DNA from: Ancylobacter dichloromethanicus
GTDB taxonomy: Bacteria; Pseudomonadota; Alphaproteobacteria; Rhizobiales; Xanthobacteraceae
Assembly: GCF_018390645.1 (NCBI RefSeq)
Contig: NZ_JAHBGC010000017.1
Location: 159,837-223,836 of the forward strand
Length of the DNA stretch: 64,000 nt
Direction of reading: 5' to 3'
The notes below the pieces were generated by a model. That model was not told the origin of the DNA. It did not search any database and saw only the letters and a list, made by a program, of their open reading frames with translations. A program made the position numbers and the translations under genes. Below, in pieces: positions 1 through 9,448 of this stretch. The first letter of the stretch is position 1; the number at the start of each line of letters is the position of its first letter.

Positions 1-1055
1 GTGCCGGCGTCCGTCACGCGCAGCAACGTGGCGCCGCCCTTGAACGTATCCGACGCGAAGGCGACGGCGTTGTGGTCGGTGTAGAGCACGAAATTGCTGT
101 CGGCCTGCTGGATCGCCCGGGCTCCGATGGCGTCGGCGCCGTTTCGCTGGGCCACCCAGAGCCGCCTGGGACTGGCCATGTCCTGCCGGTCGAGAAGCAC
201 GAGCCGGCCGCCGGTCTCAAGCATGAAGGCGTAGCGCCCGGACGGCGAGGCGACGGACTGGCCCCGGCTCAGGAACTCGCCATTGCGCAGGGCGGACCGC
301 ATGTCGGGCTCGGCGGACGCCCGGGCGCCCGGCCCGCCATAGACGATGTAGGCCAGCGCGTACCAGGGCGGGCGGATGTCGAACGGCTTGGCGGTGCCGT
401 TGGACCCAAGCTTCACCTCGCCGCCGGACGACCGCGAAAGCACGGCATGATCGGTTCCGAACACGCCCTCGCTTACGGTGACCTGCCGAAGCGTCAGAAC
501 GTCGTCCTTGGGCAGGTTGGCGACCGCCAGCGCCCGCTCGCGGTCGCCGCCCCGGTTGTGGATCGCCTTGTAGTCGCTGCTGGCGGGGTCATGGCCGACG
601 ATGAAGCTGCCGCGCAGGTCCGGGATCGGGTCGCCATTCGCCAGCCAGCCGGCGCCGTTGCACAGAAACCACCCGGCGGGCAGCCTGGCCGGGTCGCCCG
701 ACCACATGAGGATGGCGCCGACCGGCACCGCACCCATGCCGACGAGGCCGCCGGCGGCCTCGATGGTACCGGTGGCGGCGGCCGAGCCGGTCACGGTGAG
801 CCCGCCATCGGCCGCCACGCCGCCATGGACCGACAGGCCGGCGGTGACCGCCACCGGCCCGCCGGACGCACCGGCCAGTTCGTCGGCCATGAGGCGGCCG
901 GCCACTTTCAGCGAGGTGTTCAGCAGCGTTTTGCCGTCGGTGGTGATCTCCAGCCTCGGCGTGCTCTCGCCCCGATAGCCAAGGCTCATATTCCGGCCGT
1001 CGACCTGGGTCACGCGGGTCAGTACCCATTTCGGCGTCACCGTTTCATCGCTCAT
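1..1055 (-). CDS. Tail-collar plus bulb-type lectin protein (3' end outside window)
   Basis: The gene runs off the left edge; 351 residues are visible. I chose the ATG at 1055 because an AAGGAA ribosome site lies about 8 bases upstream. Residues about 108-250 look like a phage tail-collar domain: VGAILMWSGDPARLPAGWFL, then CNG, then PDLRGSFIVGHD, ending near PPWYALAYIV. From about residue 255 the sequence (MRSALRNGEFL, YAFMLETGGRLVLLD, SNFVLYTDHNAVAF) resembles the repeated beta strands of bulb-type mannose-binding lectins. A collar fold joined to a lectin suggests a surface-binding or fibre-tip protein. It is the last visible gene of a six-gene unit led by a calpain-like protease and starts 64 bp after its neighbour. 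No sheath, tube or baseplate gene is present, so a tail-like particle is not shown. The domain calls are from motif recognition, not from an HMM search. Confidence 0.75.
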   Translation of the reverse strand, partial: MSDETVTPKWVLTRVTQVDGRNMSLGYRGESTPRLEITTDGKTLLNTSLKVAGRLMADELAGASGGPVAVTAGLSVHGGVAADGGLTVTGSAAATGTIEAAGGLVGMGAVPVGAILMWSGDPARLPAGWFLCNGAGWLANGDPIPDLRGSFIVGHDPASSDYKAIHNRGGDRERALAVANLPKDDVLTLRQVTVSEGVFGTDHAVLSRSSGGEVKLGSNGTAKPFDIRPPWYALAYIVYGGPGARASAEPDMRSALRNGEFLSRGQSVASPSGRYAFMLETGGRLVLLDRQDMASPRRLWVAQRNGADAIGARAIQQADSNFVLYTDHNAVAFASDTFKGGATLLRVTDAG

Positions 1056-1119
1056 CGTCGTGTTCCTTCAGCGGGGCGGTCGGGGCGAGGCCGGGCGACC
1101 GATGGCGGCCGGCGCGGGT

Positions 1120-3762
1120 TCAGTTGCCGGTCACCGGAATCGGCTCGATCCGGACGATGACGCAGGGATCGGAGCTGACAGTCTGATCCCATTGCGCCCT
1201 GCCGAAATGGGTTTTGTTTACGTTGATGGTCTGATCCTCCGACTCGCCGATCAGATCGAACTGGCGGTCGGGATAAAGCATCCTGTACTCGCGTACGACG
1301 ACCGATATCGGCGTCTCTTTTTCATTTATACTGCAAATTATGGATTCTATACTTTCAGACAGCGGTTCGATCAGCGTCTTGCGGTCGGTGCTCAGCGTCA
1401 GCGGCTGCCGGCTCTTGACCGTCACCCTGGCGCCCAGCGCGAAATAGGGAATGGCAGCGAGCTGCCGGCTTTCGAAATAATCGGCGGAGAACAGGCGCGG
1501 GCTGTCCACCGGCAGGCTGGAGCGCTGGCCGTCGGGATTGACCAGCCACAGTCGGGGCTCGTCGTCGCCGCGATAAGCGGCGACGCTGCCGACACGGGCA
1601 TTGTCGCCGAAGGCGCCCTGCTGCCACTTGTCGGTATAGGGATTGTAGGACACCTCCGCCCCCAGCGCGACGAGCAGGCCACCGACATTGACGAGGGGCC
1701 CGCCGGCCAGAAGCGGGGCCAGATGCGGCGCGATGTCCGTCGCCCGTTTCGGGTCGTCGAGGACGATGTCCTCGCGCGCCTGCGCCAGCAGCGCCGGCGA
1801 GCCGGTGTCCCGGGCGCGGGCGAGGAGCGCGGCATTGATCGGCGCGTCGTAACGGGAAAGGGCGCCGGTCACCTCGTTGACGAGGAACAGCGACTGCCGG
1901 TCGTTGCCGAAACCATCGACCATGTGCCAGCCATATTGCGGCTCCAGTTCCGGCGTGCCGAGCAGCGGCTCGCCGCGCCAGCCCGCCCTGCCGGTGCGGA
2001 TATCGTTCTCGCTGATCGAGAATGCCCGGATCGAGGAGCGCGGGTTGAGATCGGTGGCACGGTCGATCGGCCCGCGCTGCACCTGCACCACGATGCGGCC
2101 GCGCAGCACGCCGATCTGGTAGTCGCGCCGTTGCGGCCTGGCGGTGTCGATCGGGTCGTCGGTCAGCGTCGCCGGATAGGTGGCGGAGAGAACGGCCGGC
2201 GCGATCAGCGTCATCTCGGCATAGCCGGGCGTGCCGGGTTCGGCATTGCCGGCGGCAATGACCGCCACCACGCGCTCGGCGTCGAACGCGCGCACGGCGA
2301 GACACGCGGCATCCTGTATCCGGAGCGCGTCGGGCGGCAGAGCCTCCGCCTTCGCCTCCGTCGCCGGACGGTCGCTGACGCGGATCGGCTCGCGGACGAA
2401 ATCGGGAAACGGGTCGTTGGTCCTGCCGACTCCATTGCCGTCGATCCCGCCGCCCGCCCCCACCCTGGACAGGAAGATGCCGTTCTCGCCGCACAGAACC
2501 AGCCGGCCGCCGGCGAAGGCCATGCCGCGCAGCGCGCCGCTGGCCACCGGGCTCCGGCCCGCCGGCTGCCACGGCTCGATGGCGAAGGCGCGCTCTATGG
2601 TCTCCTCGCCATATTGCAGCCGAACCACCGCATCGGCGGCGCCCGGGCTGGCCGGGACGATGAAGTTCATCTCGCCCGACACGGTCTGGCCAGGCGAGGC
2701 GCGCAGGCGCTGGAGCCGGCGCTGGCCGTGCAGGTCGGTCCATGCCAGCATGGCCTCGCGGCGCTCGTCCGCCGGCAGTTCGCGGATGTACCAGCGCGCC
2801 GTGACCGTGCCGCCGGGCAGCACCGAGGGCGGGGTCAGGATCAGGTTGGCGAACTGGTCGAGCTTGCGGACATCGAGGGTCAGCGTGCGCTTGATGACGA
2901 CGTTGACGCGGCTGCCGCCCCGGCCGGTTATCTCGGCGGTGAGCTGGTAGGTGGCGGGCCCGAGCGCCAGCACCCTCTTCGAACCCGCGCACACCGTGCC
3001 GTCCGGCCGGATCGCCTGGCTCGGCTCGCGGTAGTCGACCGGCCCGCTCAGTGTCGCCTGGACGCAGCCGGTGATGTTCCAGCTCAGCGTGACCGGCGTG
3101 CCCATCGCCAGTGCCGTGAGCGGCTCCGTGTCGGCGCCGAAGCGTACCCTGGCCTCGTCATCGGCCTCGGCGGGCCGCTCCACCGGCGCCTCGACGGTCG
3201 CCGCCGCCGACATCGCGTCGAGGCTCGCGCCCGCACTGACCCGGAGCGTGAGGGCGCGCTCGCCCGAGCGCAACGGCAGGACGACGTGCAAGGGCCGGGC
3301 GGCGGCGCTGACCGGCGTGCTCTCGTCCTCGCGCGCATTGAGATCGAAATTAGCGATGCCGATGCGGGCCTTGCCGGGCTCGGGCGCCTCGCTGCGCATC
3401 AGGAACCACGGCCTGTCCCCGCCGGCTTCCTGCAGAACACCGCTGACCGTGCCGATATCCTGCCAGAGCTGATCGGTTTCCCCGCCCAGCAGCGCATCGG
3501 CGAGACGGTCGCTGTCGAGCACGATCTCGATCACCCGCGGGCGTGGCCGGCCCTCGCCCGGAGCGAGCGGCGCCACCGTGAGCTGCAGCGTCGGCACGTC
3601 GCCGGCAACGACCCGGGCCTCGACCACCGGCGGGGCGGCGGCTGGCGTGAGCGTCTGCGCCCGTGCCGGCCCGGGGCCGGGCGACGGGCTCGCGGCGAGA
3701 AGGGCGGCGGCCAGCAGGGCGTGAAACAGCGTGCGGTGCATCCTCATGGTTCCCGTTCTCAT
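1120..3762 (-). CDS. Secreted 880-residue protein of unknown function
   Basis: The start is the ATG at 3762, which overlaps the stop of the preceding gene as ATGA and so implies translational coupling; ATGs at 3747 and 3741 are alternatives. The N-terminus is a signal peptide: Arg/His residues, then LFHALLAAALLAA, then a Pro/Gly-rich stretch ending ARA-Q, a plausible signal peptidase I site. The rest has no transmembrane segment and no motif I recognise. Stretches of short hydrophobic strands (LRGMAFAGGRLVLCGENGIF, PRLWLVNPDGQ) suggest beta-rich, possibly propeller-like, structure. The last 90 or so codons (1120-1400) are visibly poorer in G+C than the rest of the gene. It is probably exported and acts with the other products of this operon. 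I assign no function. Confidence 0.8.
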   Translation of the reverse strand: MRTGTMRMHRTLFHALLAAALLAASPSPGPGPARAQTLTPAAAPPVVEARVVAGDVPTLQLTVAPLAPGEGRPRPRVIEIVLDSDRLADALLGGETDQLWQDIGTVSGVLQEAGGDRPWFLMRSEAPEPGKARIGIANFDLNAREDESTPVSAAARPLHVVLPLRSGERALTLRVSAGASLDAMSAAATVEAPVERPAEADDEARVRFGADTEPLTALAMGTPVTLSWNITGCVQATLSGPVDYREPSQAIRPDGTVCAGSKRVLALGPATYQLTAEITGRGGSRVNVVIKRTLTLDVRKLDQFANLILTPPSVLPGGTVTARWYIRELPADERREAMLAWTDLHGQRRLQRLRASPGQTVSGEMNFIVPASPGAADAVVRLQYGEETIERAFAIEPWQPAGRSPVASGALRGMAFAGGRLVLCGENGIFLSRVGAGGGIDGNGVGRTNDPFPDFVREPIRVSDRPATEAKAEALPPDALRIQDAACLAVRAFDAERVVAVIAAGNAEPGTPGYAEMTLIAPAVLSATYPATLTDDPIDTARPQRRDYQIGVLRGRIVVQVQRGPIDRATDLNPRSSIRAFSISENDIRTGRAGWRGEPLLGTPELEPQYGWHMVDGFGNDRQSLFLVNEVTGALSRYDAPINAALLARARDTGSPALLAQAREDIVLDDPKRATDIAPHLAPLLAGGPLVNVGGLLVALGAEVSYNPYTDKWQQGAFGDNARVGSVAAYRGDDEPRLWLVNPDGQRSSLPVDSPRLFSADYFESRQLAAIPYFALGARVTVKSRQPLTLSTDRKTLIEPLSESIESIICSINEKETPISVVVREYRMLYPDRQFDLIGESEDQTINVNKTHFGRAQWDQTVSSDPCVIVRIEPIPVTGN

Positions 3763-6700
3763 GCCTCTGGCGTAGCCACCGGCGCCGGCCGGCGCAGGAT
3801 CAGCCGCCCTTCCGCCGCCGCGGGCGGCGACCCGTCGAAACGCGGCTCGATGGCGAGCGCGGGAACCGGCGCGGTGGCGCCGCCCGGCTCGCGCAGCACC
3901 CACTGGCCGCCGGTGCTGGCCGGCGCCGGCAGCACCGGCACGCCGCCGGCGAACAGGACCGGCCCGACGCCGAAGCCGATTTCGAGCCGGGCCAGCGCCG
4001 CCCGCACCGCGTCGGTGGGCAGGCTCGCCGACCGCGCCGGCAGCACGCCGCAGGCGAACTCCACCGAGGCCAGCGGGTCCATCACCAGCACGAACTCGCT
4101 CGCCGCCCCGAACCCCGCCCGCGCCGGCGCGACCGCGTCGATGGGGGCGAAGGCGGAGAAGCGCAGCCCCTGCGCATGGCCGACCAGACCGTCCTGCGGG
4201 TGGCGCCGGTTGCCGATGCGCAGCGGCAGGTCCAGCGGTGCCTCGCCGGCCGGGCCGCGCACCGATTGCAGCCGCGCGCGCGCCGCCACCACCGCCAGCG
4301 CCCGGCCGACCAGCATCTGCTCCGGCGCGGCCTCGCGGCTGCGGATGGCCCGGCGCGCGTCCTCGGCCAGTTGCATCATCCTCGCCAGACGCGTGGCGCC
4401 TTCGGCGGCATCGGCCAGCCACGCCGCCAGATGGGCCAGCACCGGATCGGCGATCCCGGCGAGCGCCACCGGGCCGGGCTCGGCGAGGCTGCGCCACACC
4501 ACGCGCGCGTCGGGCGCACCGGCGCCGGGCGGCAGCAGCGCCAACTCGCCCAGCAGCCGGCCGTCGCCGGCACAGACCACCAGCGCGTGGTCCAGCCGGT
4601 TGACATAGACCCAGCCGCGGATCGGCGACGCCCCGATGAAGGCGACGTCCAGCCGCGCGCCGTCGACCAGCCGGGGCGGCAGGGCGAACGGGCCGCATTG
4701 GGTGTCGTCGACCTCGGCCTTGAGCCGCAGGCGCGAGCGCGGATGCGGCTGCACCCGCATTTCCGGCCGGCTGACCGGCTCCGCCCATTGCCCGAAATCG
4801 TCGACCACCCACAGATGCTCGAGGCGGAACCAGCCGGCATCGAGCGGGGCGGCTTCGCCCGGCGGGCTCGCGCCGAGCGGCGGCAGCGGCGCCGTCGCGG
4901 CGATGCGCAGGCCGGCGGCGAGTTGCGCCAGCGCCGCCATGGCGGCCTGCAGCGGGCGGTCGGTCGCCACGGTGAGCCAGGGCATGGCGGCGTCGGGCGA
5001 GGGTGTCAGCGCCCGGGCATTGAGACCGCGCATGGCGGCCGTGAGCCCCGCCAGTTCCTGTCCGGCCAGCGGGGTCCGGGTCAGCTCGGCGAAATCGCCG
5101 CCGTTCAGCCGCGATTCGGCAAGGGCGGCCTCCAACGCGCCGGTAAGGAAACGGCCGTCCATCGGCGCCATCAGGCTGCGGCCGGCCACCCGGCGCGCCG
5201 CCTCGTGCCCGGCGGCGGGCGTTCTCTCCGGCTGGCGATAGTCGTAATGCAGCGGTTCCTGCCCGGTCGGGAAGGTCCAGTCCGCCAGACCTCCCGGGCT
5301 GGGGTGCCAGTTCAGATCCCAGTCGATATAGAGCGGCGACCAGGGCTGCTGGCCCCAGACCGCGACCAGCGCCTCCGGCCGCACCTCGCGCCCGCTTTCG
5401 CCGACGAGCACCATGGACCGCCCCGGCACGCCGGAGCGGAACCGGGCCTGCAAGGCGTCCTTCCAGCCCTGCCAGTCGCCCTGGCCGGTGAAGGGTGCGG
5501 CACGGGCAAACGCCTCGGAGGCGACGGCCTGCTCCATCAGCACCGCCTCGCCGAGCAGCGCGGCGAGAGCATCGGCGCGGGGCAGGCCGCTGGCGGCGAG
5601 CGTGCCGGCCAGCGCCGACAGGGCGGCGGCGGGGAACAGCGCCTCCTCGGCCACCACCGGCGCAGCGGTCACGAGGTCGGCAAGGGTGCGGCAGGGCAAC
5701 GGGTCGGGCAGCGCCGGCCGGCTGGCGCCGGGCAGCCCGGCCAGCATCACCACCGGATCGGCCGCGGCCCAGAAGCGCGGCTCGGCATCCGGGCTCAGGC
5801 TCCAGCCGGCGGGCAGGCCGGCGCCGAGCGCGGCGCGATCGGCCGCAAGCCGGGCCGCGACGCCCTGCGCCGCCTCCACGTCCTGCCCGAAGCCGGCGAG
5901 ATCGGCCTCCAGCCCGGCCAGCAGTTCCGGCCGCCCGGCGGGACGCAAGGTGCCATTGCGCACCGCGATCACCCGCTCGCGCCATGTCGCGCGCAGCGCG
6001 TGGCCGCGCGCGATCAGCGCCCGCACCTCGTCGTTGAGCGCGCCCTGACGCTCGTTGAGCCGGGCCAGCGCCTGCTCCTGCGCGGACGTGGGCGTGGGCG
6101 TGGGCGTGGGCGTGGGCGTGGGTGCGGTGTCCGCGCCGTTCCCCGTGCGCACCAGGCTGTGCCGTACCCCGGCCTCCAGCGACCGGAAGCCGAGCGGGTG
6201 GTCGAGCCGGCGGCGCTCGCCGGTGTCGAGCGCGGCGGGATCGGCGGCGCCCAGCAGGTGCCCCTCCAGAACCGCCCATTTGGGCCGATCAGCGGGGTCG
6301 ACCTCGTCGCTCCAGCACTGGTCCGACACCAGCGCGGACAGCGCCGAAGGCGCCGAGGCGCCGAGCCCGACCGACAGCCGCGTCTCCTGCGGCGACAGGC
6401 CGGCATGGGCCGGCGGCGATTGCGGCGCGCCGAGCAGCGGCCCGCGATAGCGGGCGGCGTCCCAGAAATTGATGTGCGCGACCTGGCCGTGAAACAGGCA
6501 CGGCCCGGGCGCCGCGCCGGCCCCGGGCGGCAGCGCCCAGCGCAGATGATCGAGCACCGCCTGAAGACCGGCGGGCGGACCCGCCCTGTCGGCGAGCGCG
6601 GCCGGCAGGGCGGCCAGCGGGTCGTCGCCGGGGGCGCCATGCCAGCCGACCACCGCGTAGCTGACGCAGGCGAGCGCCGGCAGCCGCTCCTGCGCGTCGC

Positions 6701-7430
6701 GCAGATCATCGAGCCCGTCGTGCCAGGACAGGATGTTGCGGTTCTCCGCCAGCGAGGTGGTGAAGGTGGGCGAGCCGGTCCAGGGCGTGCCCAGCGCGGT
6801 GATCGGCGTGCGGCTCCGCCGCGCATGGCGGGCGGCGTCATACACCTCCAGCGGCTCGGCGATGCCGACCGGCCGGGCCGCCAGCTCCGGCAGGCCCGAC
6901 GCCCCGCCGTCCGGCATCGCCACCGGCAGGCTGGCCGATGTGGCGTCGCCCGGATAGGCCGAGCCGTCGATCACCCACGCCTTCAACTCCACCTCGCGGC
7001 GGGCGCTGGCGCGGCGCAGCAGGCGCAGCACCAGCCACTGGTCCGGCAGGGCGGGAAAGCGCAGGCTGTTCTCGCCGAGCGATCTGCGCAGCCCGGCGGG
7101 AACGATCCAGCGCAGATAGACGCCGCGCTCGCCCTTTTTCGGCCGCTCGCTCTCGCGCAGCGCCAGCCGGCCGCCCGCTTCCGGCACCGCGCCATGGAAC
7201 GGGTTCAGCCTGGGGTCTATGAGGGTGCGCAGGCCGGAGACGTAGCTGGCGCGCGCCCCCTTCCAGCGCAGCGCGGCGCCGCGCTCGGCGGTGTGCCGCG
7301 CCAGCAGCAGCTCGCCGGTCTGCGGCGAGGCCTCGCCCTCGATCACCAGGGCTTCGAGCTGGAGCGGGACCAGCAACGGCGAGGCCGTCGCCACGAGGGG
7401 GCTGGCCGGGCTCACGGCGCGATCTCCCAT
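3759..7430 (-). CDS. Large protein of unknown function (1223 aa) with Pro-Thr repeat linker
   Basis: The reading frame of 1223 residues starts at ATG 7430, inside the last codons of the upstream gene (19-bp overlap), and ends in an ATGA overlap with the next gene, so it is embedded in the operon. There is no signal peptide or membrane segment. A (Pro-Thr)n linker at about residues 436-447 splits an N-terminal part, with phrases such as GVYLRWIVPAGLRRSLGEN, from a long alpha-helical, Ala/Leu-rich C-terminal part. The linker is followed by a likely coiled segment (EQALARLNERQGALNDEVRA). I recognise no enzyme motif. Size and position suggest a structural partner of the DUF6603-like and lectin proteins, but this is only context. 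Confidence 0.8.
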   Translation of the reverse strand: MGDRAVSPASPLVATASPLLVPLQLEALVIEGEASPQTGELLLARHTAERGAALRWKGARASYVSGLRTLIDPRLNPFHGAVPEAGGRLALRESERPKKGERGVYLRWIVPAGLRRSLGENSLRFPALPDQWLVLRLLRRASARREVELKAWVIDGSAYPGDATSASLPVAMPDGGASGLPELAARPVGIAEPLEVYDAARHARRSRTPITALGTPWTGSPTFTTSLAENRNILSWHDGLDDLRDAQERLPALACVSYAVVGWHGAPGDDPLAALPAALADRAGPPAGLQAVLDHLRWALPPGAGAAPGPCLFHGQVAHINFWDAARYRGPLLGAPQSPPAHAGLSPQETRLSVGLGASAPSALSALVSDQCWSDEVDPADRPKWAVLEGHLLGAADPAALDTGERRRLDHPLGFRSLEAGVRHSLVRTGNGADTAPTPTPTPTPTPTSAQEQALARLNERQGALNDEVRALIARGHALRATWRERVIAVRNGTLRPAGRPELLAGLEADLAGFGQDVEAAQGVAARLAADRAALGAGLPAGWSLSPDAEPRFWAAADPVVMLAGLPGASRPALPDPLPCRTLADLVTAAPVVAEEALFPAAALSALAGTLAASGLPRADALAALLGEAVLMEQAVASEAFARAAPFTGQGDWQGWKDALQARFRSGVPGRSMVLVGESGREVRPEALVAVWGQQPWSPLYIDWDLNWHPSPGGLADWTFPTGQEPLHYDYRQPERTPAAGHEAARRVAGRSLMAPMDGRFLTGALEAALAESRLNGGDFAELTRTPLAGQELAGLTAAMRGLNARALTPSPDAAMPWLTVATDRPLQAAMAALAQLAAGLRIAATAPLPPLGASPPGEAAPLDAGWFRLEHLWVVDDFGQWAEPVSRPEMRVQPHPRSRLRLKAEVDDTQCGPFALPPRLVDGARLDVAFIGASPIRGWVYVNRLDHALVVCAGDGRLLGELALLPPGAGAPDARVVWRSLAEPGPVALAGIADPVLAHLAAWLADAAEGATRLARMMQLAEDARRAIRSREAAPEQMLVGRALAVVAARARLQSVRGPAGEAPLDLPLRIGNRRHPQDGLVGHAQGLRFSAFAPIDAVAPARAGFGAASEFVLVMDPLASVEFACGVLPARSASLPTDAVRAALARLEIGFGVGPVLFAGGVPVLPAPASTGGQWVLREPGGATAPVPALAIEPRFDGSPPAAAEGRLILRRPAPVATPEA
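6088..6123. repeat. Tandem hexanucleotide GTGGGC repeat inside a coding region
   Basis: Five perfect copies of GTGGGC plus a sixth degenerate copy (gtgggt). On the minus strand they encode an alternating Pro-Thr linker of the 1223-residue protein. The unit is six bases, so changes in copy number would alter linker length without shifting the frame. Confidence 0.9.
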
Positions 7431-9445
7431 ATGAAGGTCTGGCAGCTACCGCTGCCGACCGACGCGGCGACGAAGGCGGCGGCGGAGAGCGGGTCGGGCG
7501 CCGGCCCGGACGGCATGGCGGGCCCGCCCCGCGTTTGGCCGAGCGCCTGTTCCGCCCGCAGACGCGCCAGCGGGCTGAACCGGCGCTCGGCGTCCGGCTC
7601 CGGCACGCCCCTGTGCGGTTCGCCGAGACGCAGGACCAGCCCCTCGGGCGGCTCCTTGAAGGTGAGCGAGACGATCTGCCCCTCGGCAATGCCCAGCAGG
7701 ATGTCGCCGGCCAGCCGCTCCAGCCGCAGCGGGCGTGCCGAGGGCGGCGCGGTGGCGACCACCGTCTCCAGCCCCGGCCAGTCCGACACCAGCGTCGAGC
7801 GCAGCAGGAAGCCGGTGCGCGGCCGGTCGAGACCGGTGCCCGGCGGATCGGGCTCGGCGGCGGCGCGGGCCTCGCAGCGCTCCAGCAGCCGCGACAGCAG
7901 CCGGCGCATCGACGGGCCGGCGGCCGCCGCGTCGCCGGTGGCGGTGCCACTCAGGCTCAGCGCGCCATTGGCCAGTGCCAGCAGCCAGTTGGGGTCGAGA
8001 TGGAAATAGCGCAGGCTGGCCACCGGCAGCAGGCCCTCGCCCGCCACCAGATAGGAAAACGGGACGGATTGAAGCGTCATCAGCCCGTGCAGCCAGTCCA
8101 GCATCTGCATCGCCGCCCGGAAATAGCCGGGCGTGTCGGCCTCCTCGGCGGCGGGAGGGGCCGGGTCGGCCGCCCATTCGCGCTGGATCGCGCGCAGATG
8201 GGTGCGCATGAAGGTGTCGAGCCGGAACGCCACCTCGCGCGGCCCGGCATCGTCGGCGATGAAGGCGCGGGTGGCGGCGAGGAAGCCGGGCGAGGCCAGC
8301 GCCAGCAGCCGCCCCAACTGCCAGGCGGCGGCATAGGACAGCGTCAGCGACCCGTCCTCGGGCGACACGATCAGCGCGGCATCGGCATGGGCGAAGGTGT
8401 CGACCGGCAGCGGCGGCACCGGCGCAGGGGCGAACGGGCCGCGATACCAGGCCAGCGTCGCGCCGCCCCCGGCGGTGCGATACGGCAGCGGCGTGTAGCC
8501 GGCGGCGAGTGGGCGTGCCACGCTTTCCGGCGTACCGGGCGGGCTGGCGAGGCGCAGCAGGCCGGTGTCGAGGCCGCGCGCCGCCGCCGGAAAACTGTGC
8601 GCAGCGGCGGGGTCGTGGGTGAAGCGCCAGCGCGTCAGGACCACGAGGCGCAGCCGGCCCGGCCCTTCCGGCAGGGATGGCTTCGACGGCGGTGCTCCGC
8701 CCGCTTCCTCGACCAGTTCCTCCCAGCCCTCCAGCGAGACCAGCAGGGCGATGTTGGCGCCCGGCGCGGGAATGCGGCCGGCGCACACCACCGGGAACTC
8801 GCCCTCCCCGTGCATCGCCGCGCGCGGCTTGTCGTCCATCGCCACCCGCCGCACATGGGCGAGCCGGGCGAGATCGGCGCGCGAGGGGCACAGACGGCGC
8901 GCCAAATCGCGGTCGAGATCGAGAATGTTGACGCGCAGGTCCCCGGCCTCGTTACCCGGCTCCTCGTCCAGCCGCGGCAGCAGCACGGTGCCGTCGGCGC
9001 TGCGGCGGCCGGGCGCGAACAGCGCGGTCGGCGCCATCACCCGCACCGCCTCCTCGCCGCCCTGGGCCTGGAACTCGGCCTCGGTCAGCAGCAGCAGCGC
9101 CATCCAGGGCACGCGCGGGCCCTCGCCCGCCGCCAGCTCCCGCTCCCAGGGAAGCGCGCGCTTGCGCAGTACGATATGGGCGATGTGCCGGTGGAAATCG
9201 CCCATCGCGCCCTGCGCCGGCGAGCGGGCGTGGATGTCGTTCTCGTCGACCAGAAAGCGCGGGCCGCGCACGACGAAGGCCTCGTCGCGCCGATAATGAT
9301 GCGCCTGCGGGGTTCCCGCGGGCCGCTCATAGCCGATGCTCTGCTGCACCACGATGCGGTGCAGGCCGGCGGTCAGCGCCGGGAGATAGGCGTCGTAGAG
9401 ATCGAGCTTGAGGGCCTCGGGCAGCGGCGCGCCGGGATTCGGCAT
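7412..9445 (-). CDS. Conserved-looking 677-residue protein of unknown function
   Basis: The start is ATG 9445, three bases after the stop of the DUF6603-like gene, with an AAGGAG ribosome site in the end of that gene. It overlaps the next gene by 19 bp. The product is cytoplasmic in appearance: no signal peptide and no membrane helix. The N-terminal third reads like a beta-rich fold (LHRIVVQQSIGYERP, FVVRGPRFLVDENDIHARSP, MGDFHRHIAHIVLRKRALPW, PWMALLLLTEAEF). The C-terminal third is more helical. I recognise no catalytic motif. The very tight spacing on both sides shows it is translated with the two flanking large proteins, probably in a fixed ratio. Function unknown. Confidence 0.8.
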   Translation of the reverse strand: MPNPGAPLPEALKLDLYDAYLPALTAGLHRIVVQQSIGYERPAGTPQAHHYRRDEAFVVRGPRFLVDENDIHARSPAQGAMGDFHRHIAHIVLRKRALPWERELAAGEGPRVPWMALLLLTEAEFQAQGGEEAVRVMAPTALFAPGRRSADGTVLLPRLDEEPGNEAGDLRVNILDLDRDLARRLCPSRADLARLAHVRRVAMDDKPRAAMHGEGEFPVVCAGRIPAPGANIALLVSLEGWEELVEEAGGAPPSKPSLPEGPGRLRLVVLTRWRFTHDPAAAHSFPAAARGLDTGLLRLASPPGTPESVARPLAAGYTPLPYRTAGGGATLAWYRGPFAPAPVPPLPVDTFAHADAALIVSPEDGSLTLSYAAAWQLGRLLALASPGFLAATRAFIADDAGPREVAFRLDTFMRTHLRAIQREWAADPAPPAAEEADTPGYFRAAMQMLDWLHGLMTLQSVPFSYLVAGEGLLPVASLRYFHLDPNWLLALANGALSLSGTATGDAAAAGPSMRRLLSRLLERCEARAAAEPDPPGTGLDRPRTGFLLRSTLVSDWPGLETVVATAPPSARPLRLERLAGDILLGIAEGQIVSLTFKEPPEGLVLRLGEPHRGVPEPDAERRFSPLARLRAEQALGQTRGGPAMPSGPAPDPLSAAAFVAASVGSGSCQTFIWEIAP

Positions 9446-9448
9446 GGG

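Noticed and set aside
1..1055. Prophage remnant
   Set aside because: Only the collar-like domain is phage-like. No integrase, terminase, capsid, tail tube or attachment site is visible, and the gene belongs to the large-protein operon.
6088..6123. Short tandem repeat as a possible CRISPR or origin element
   Set aside because: The units are contiguous hexamers within a reading frame, with no spacers and no adjoining cas or rep genes.
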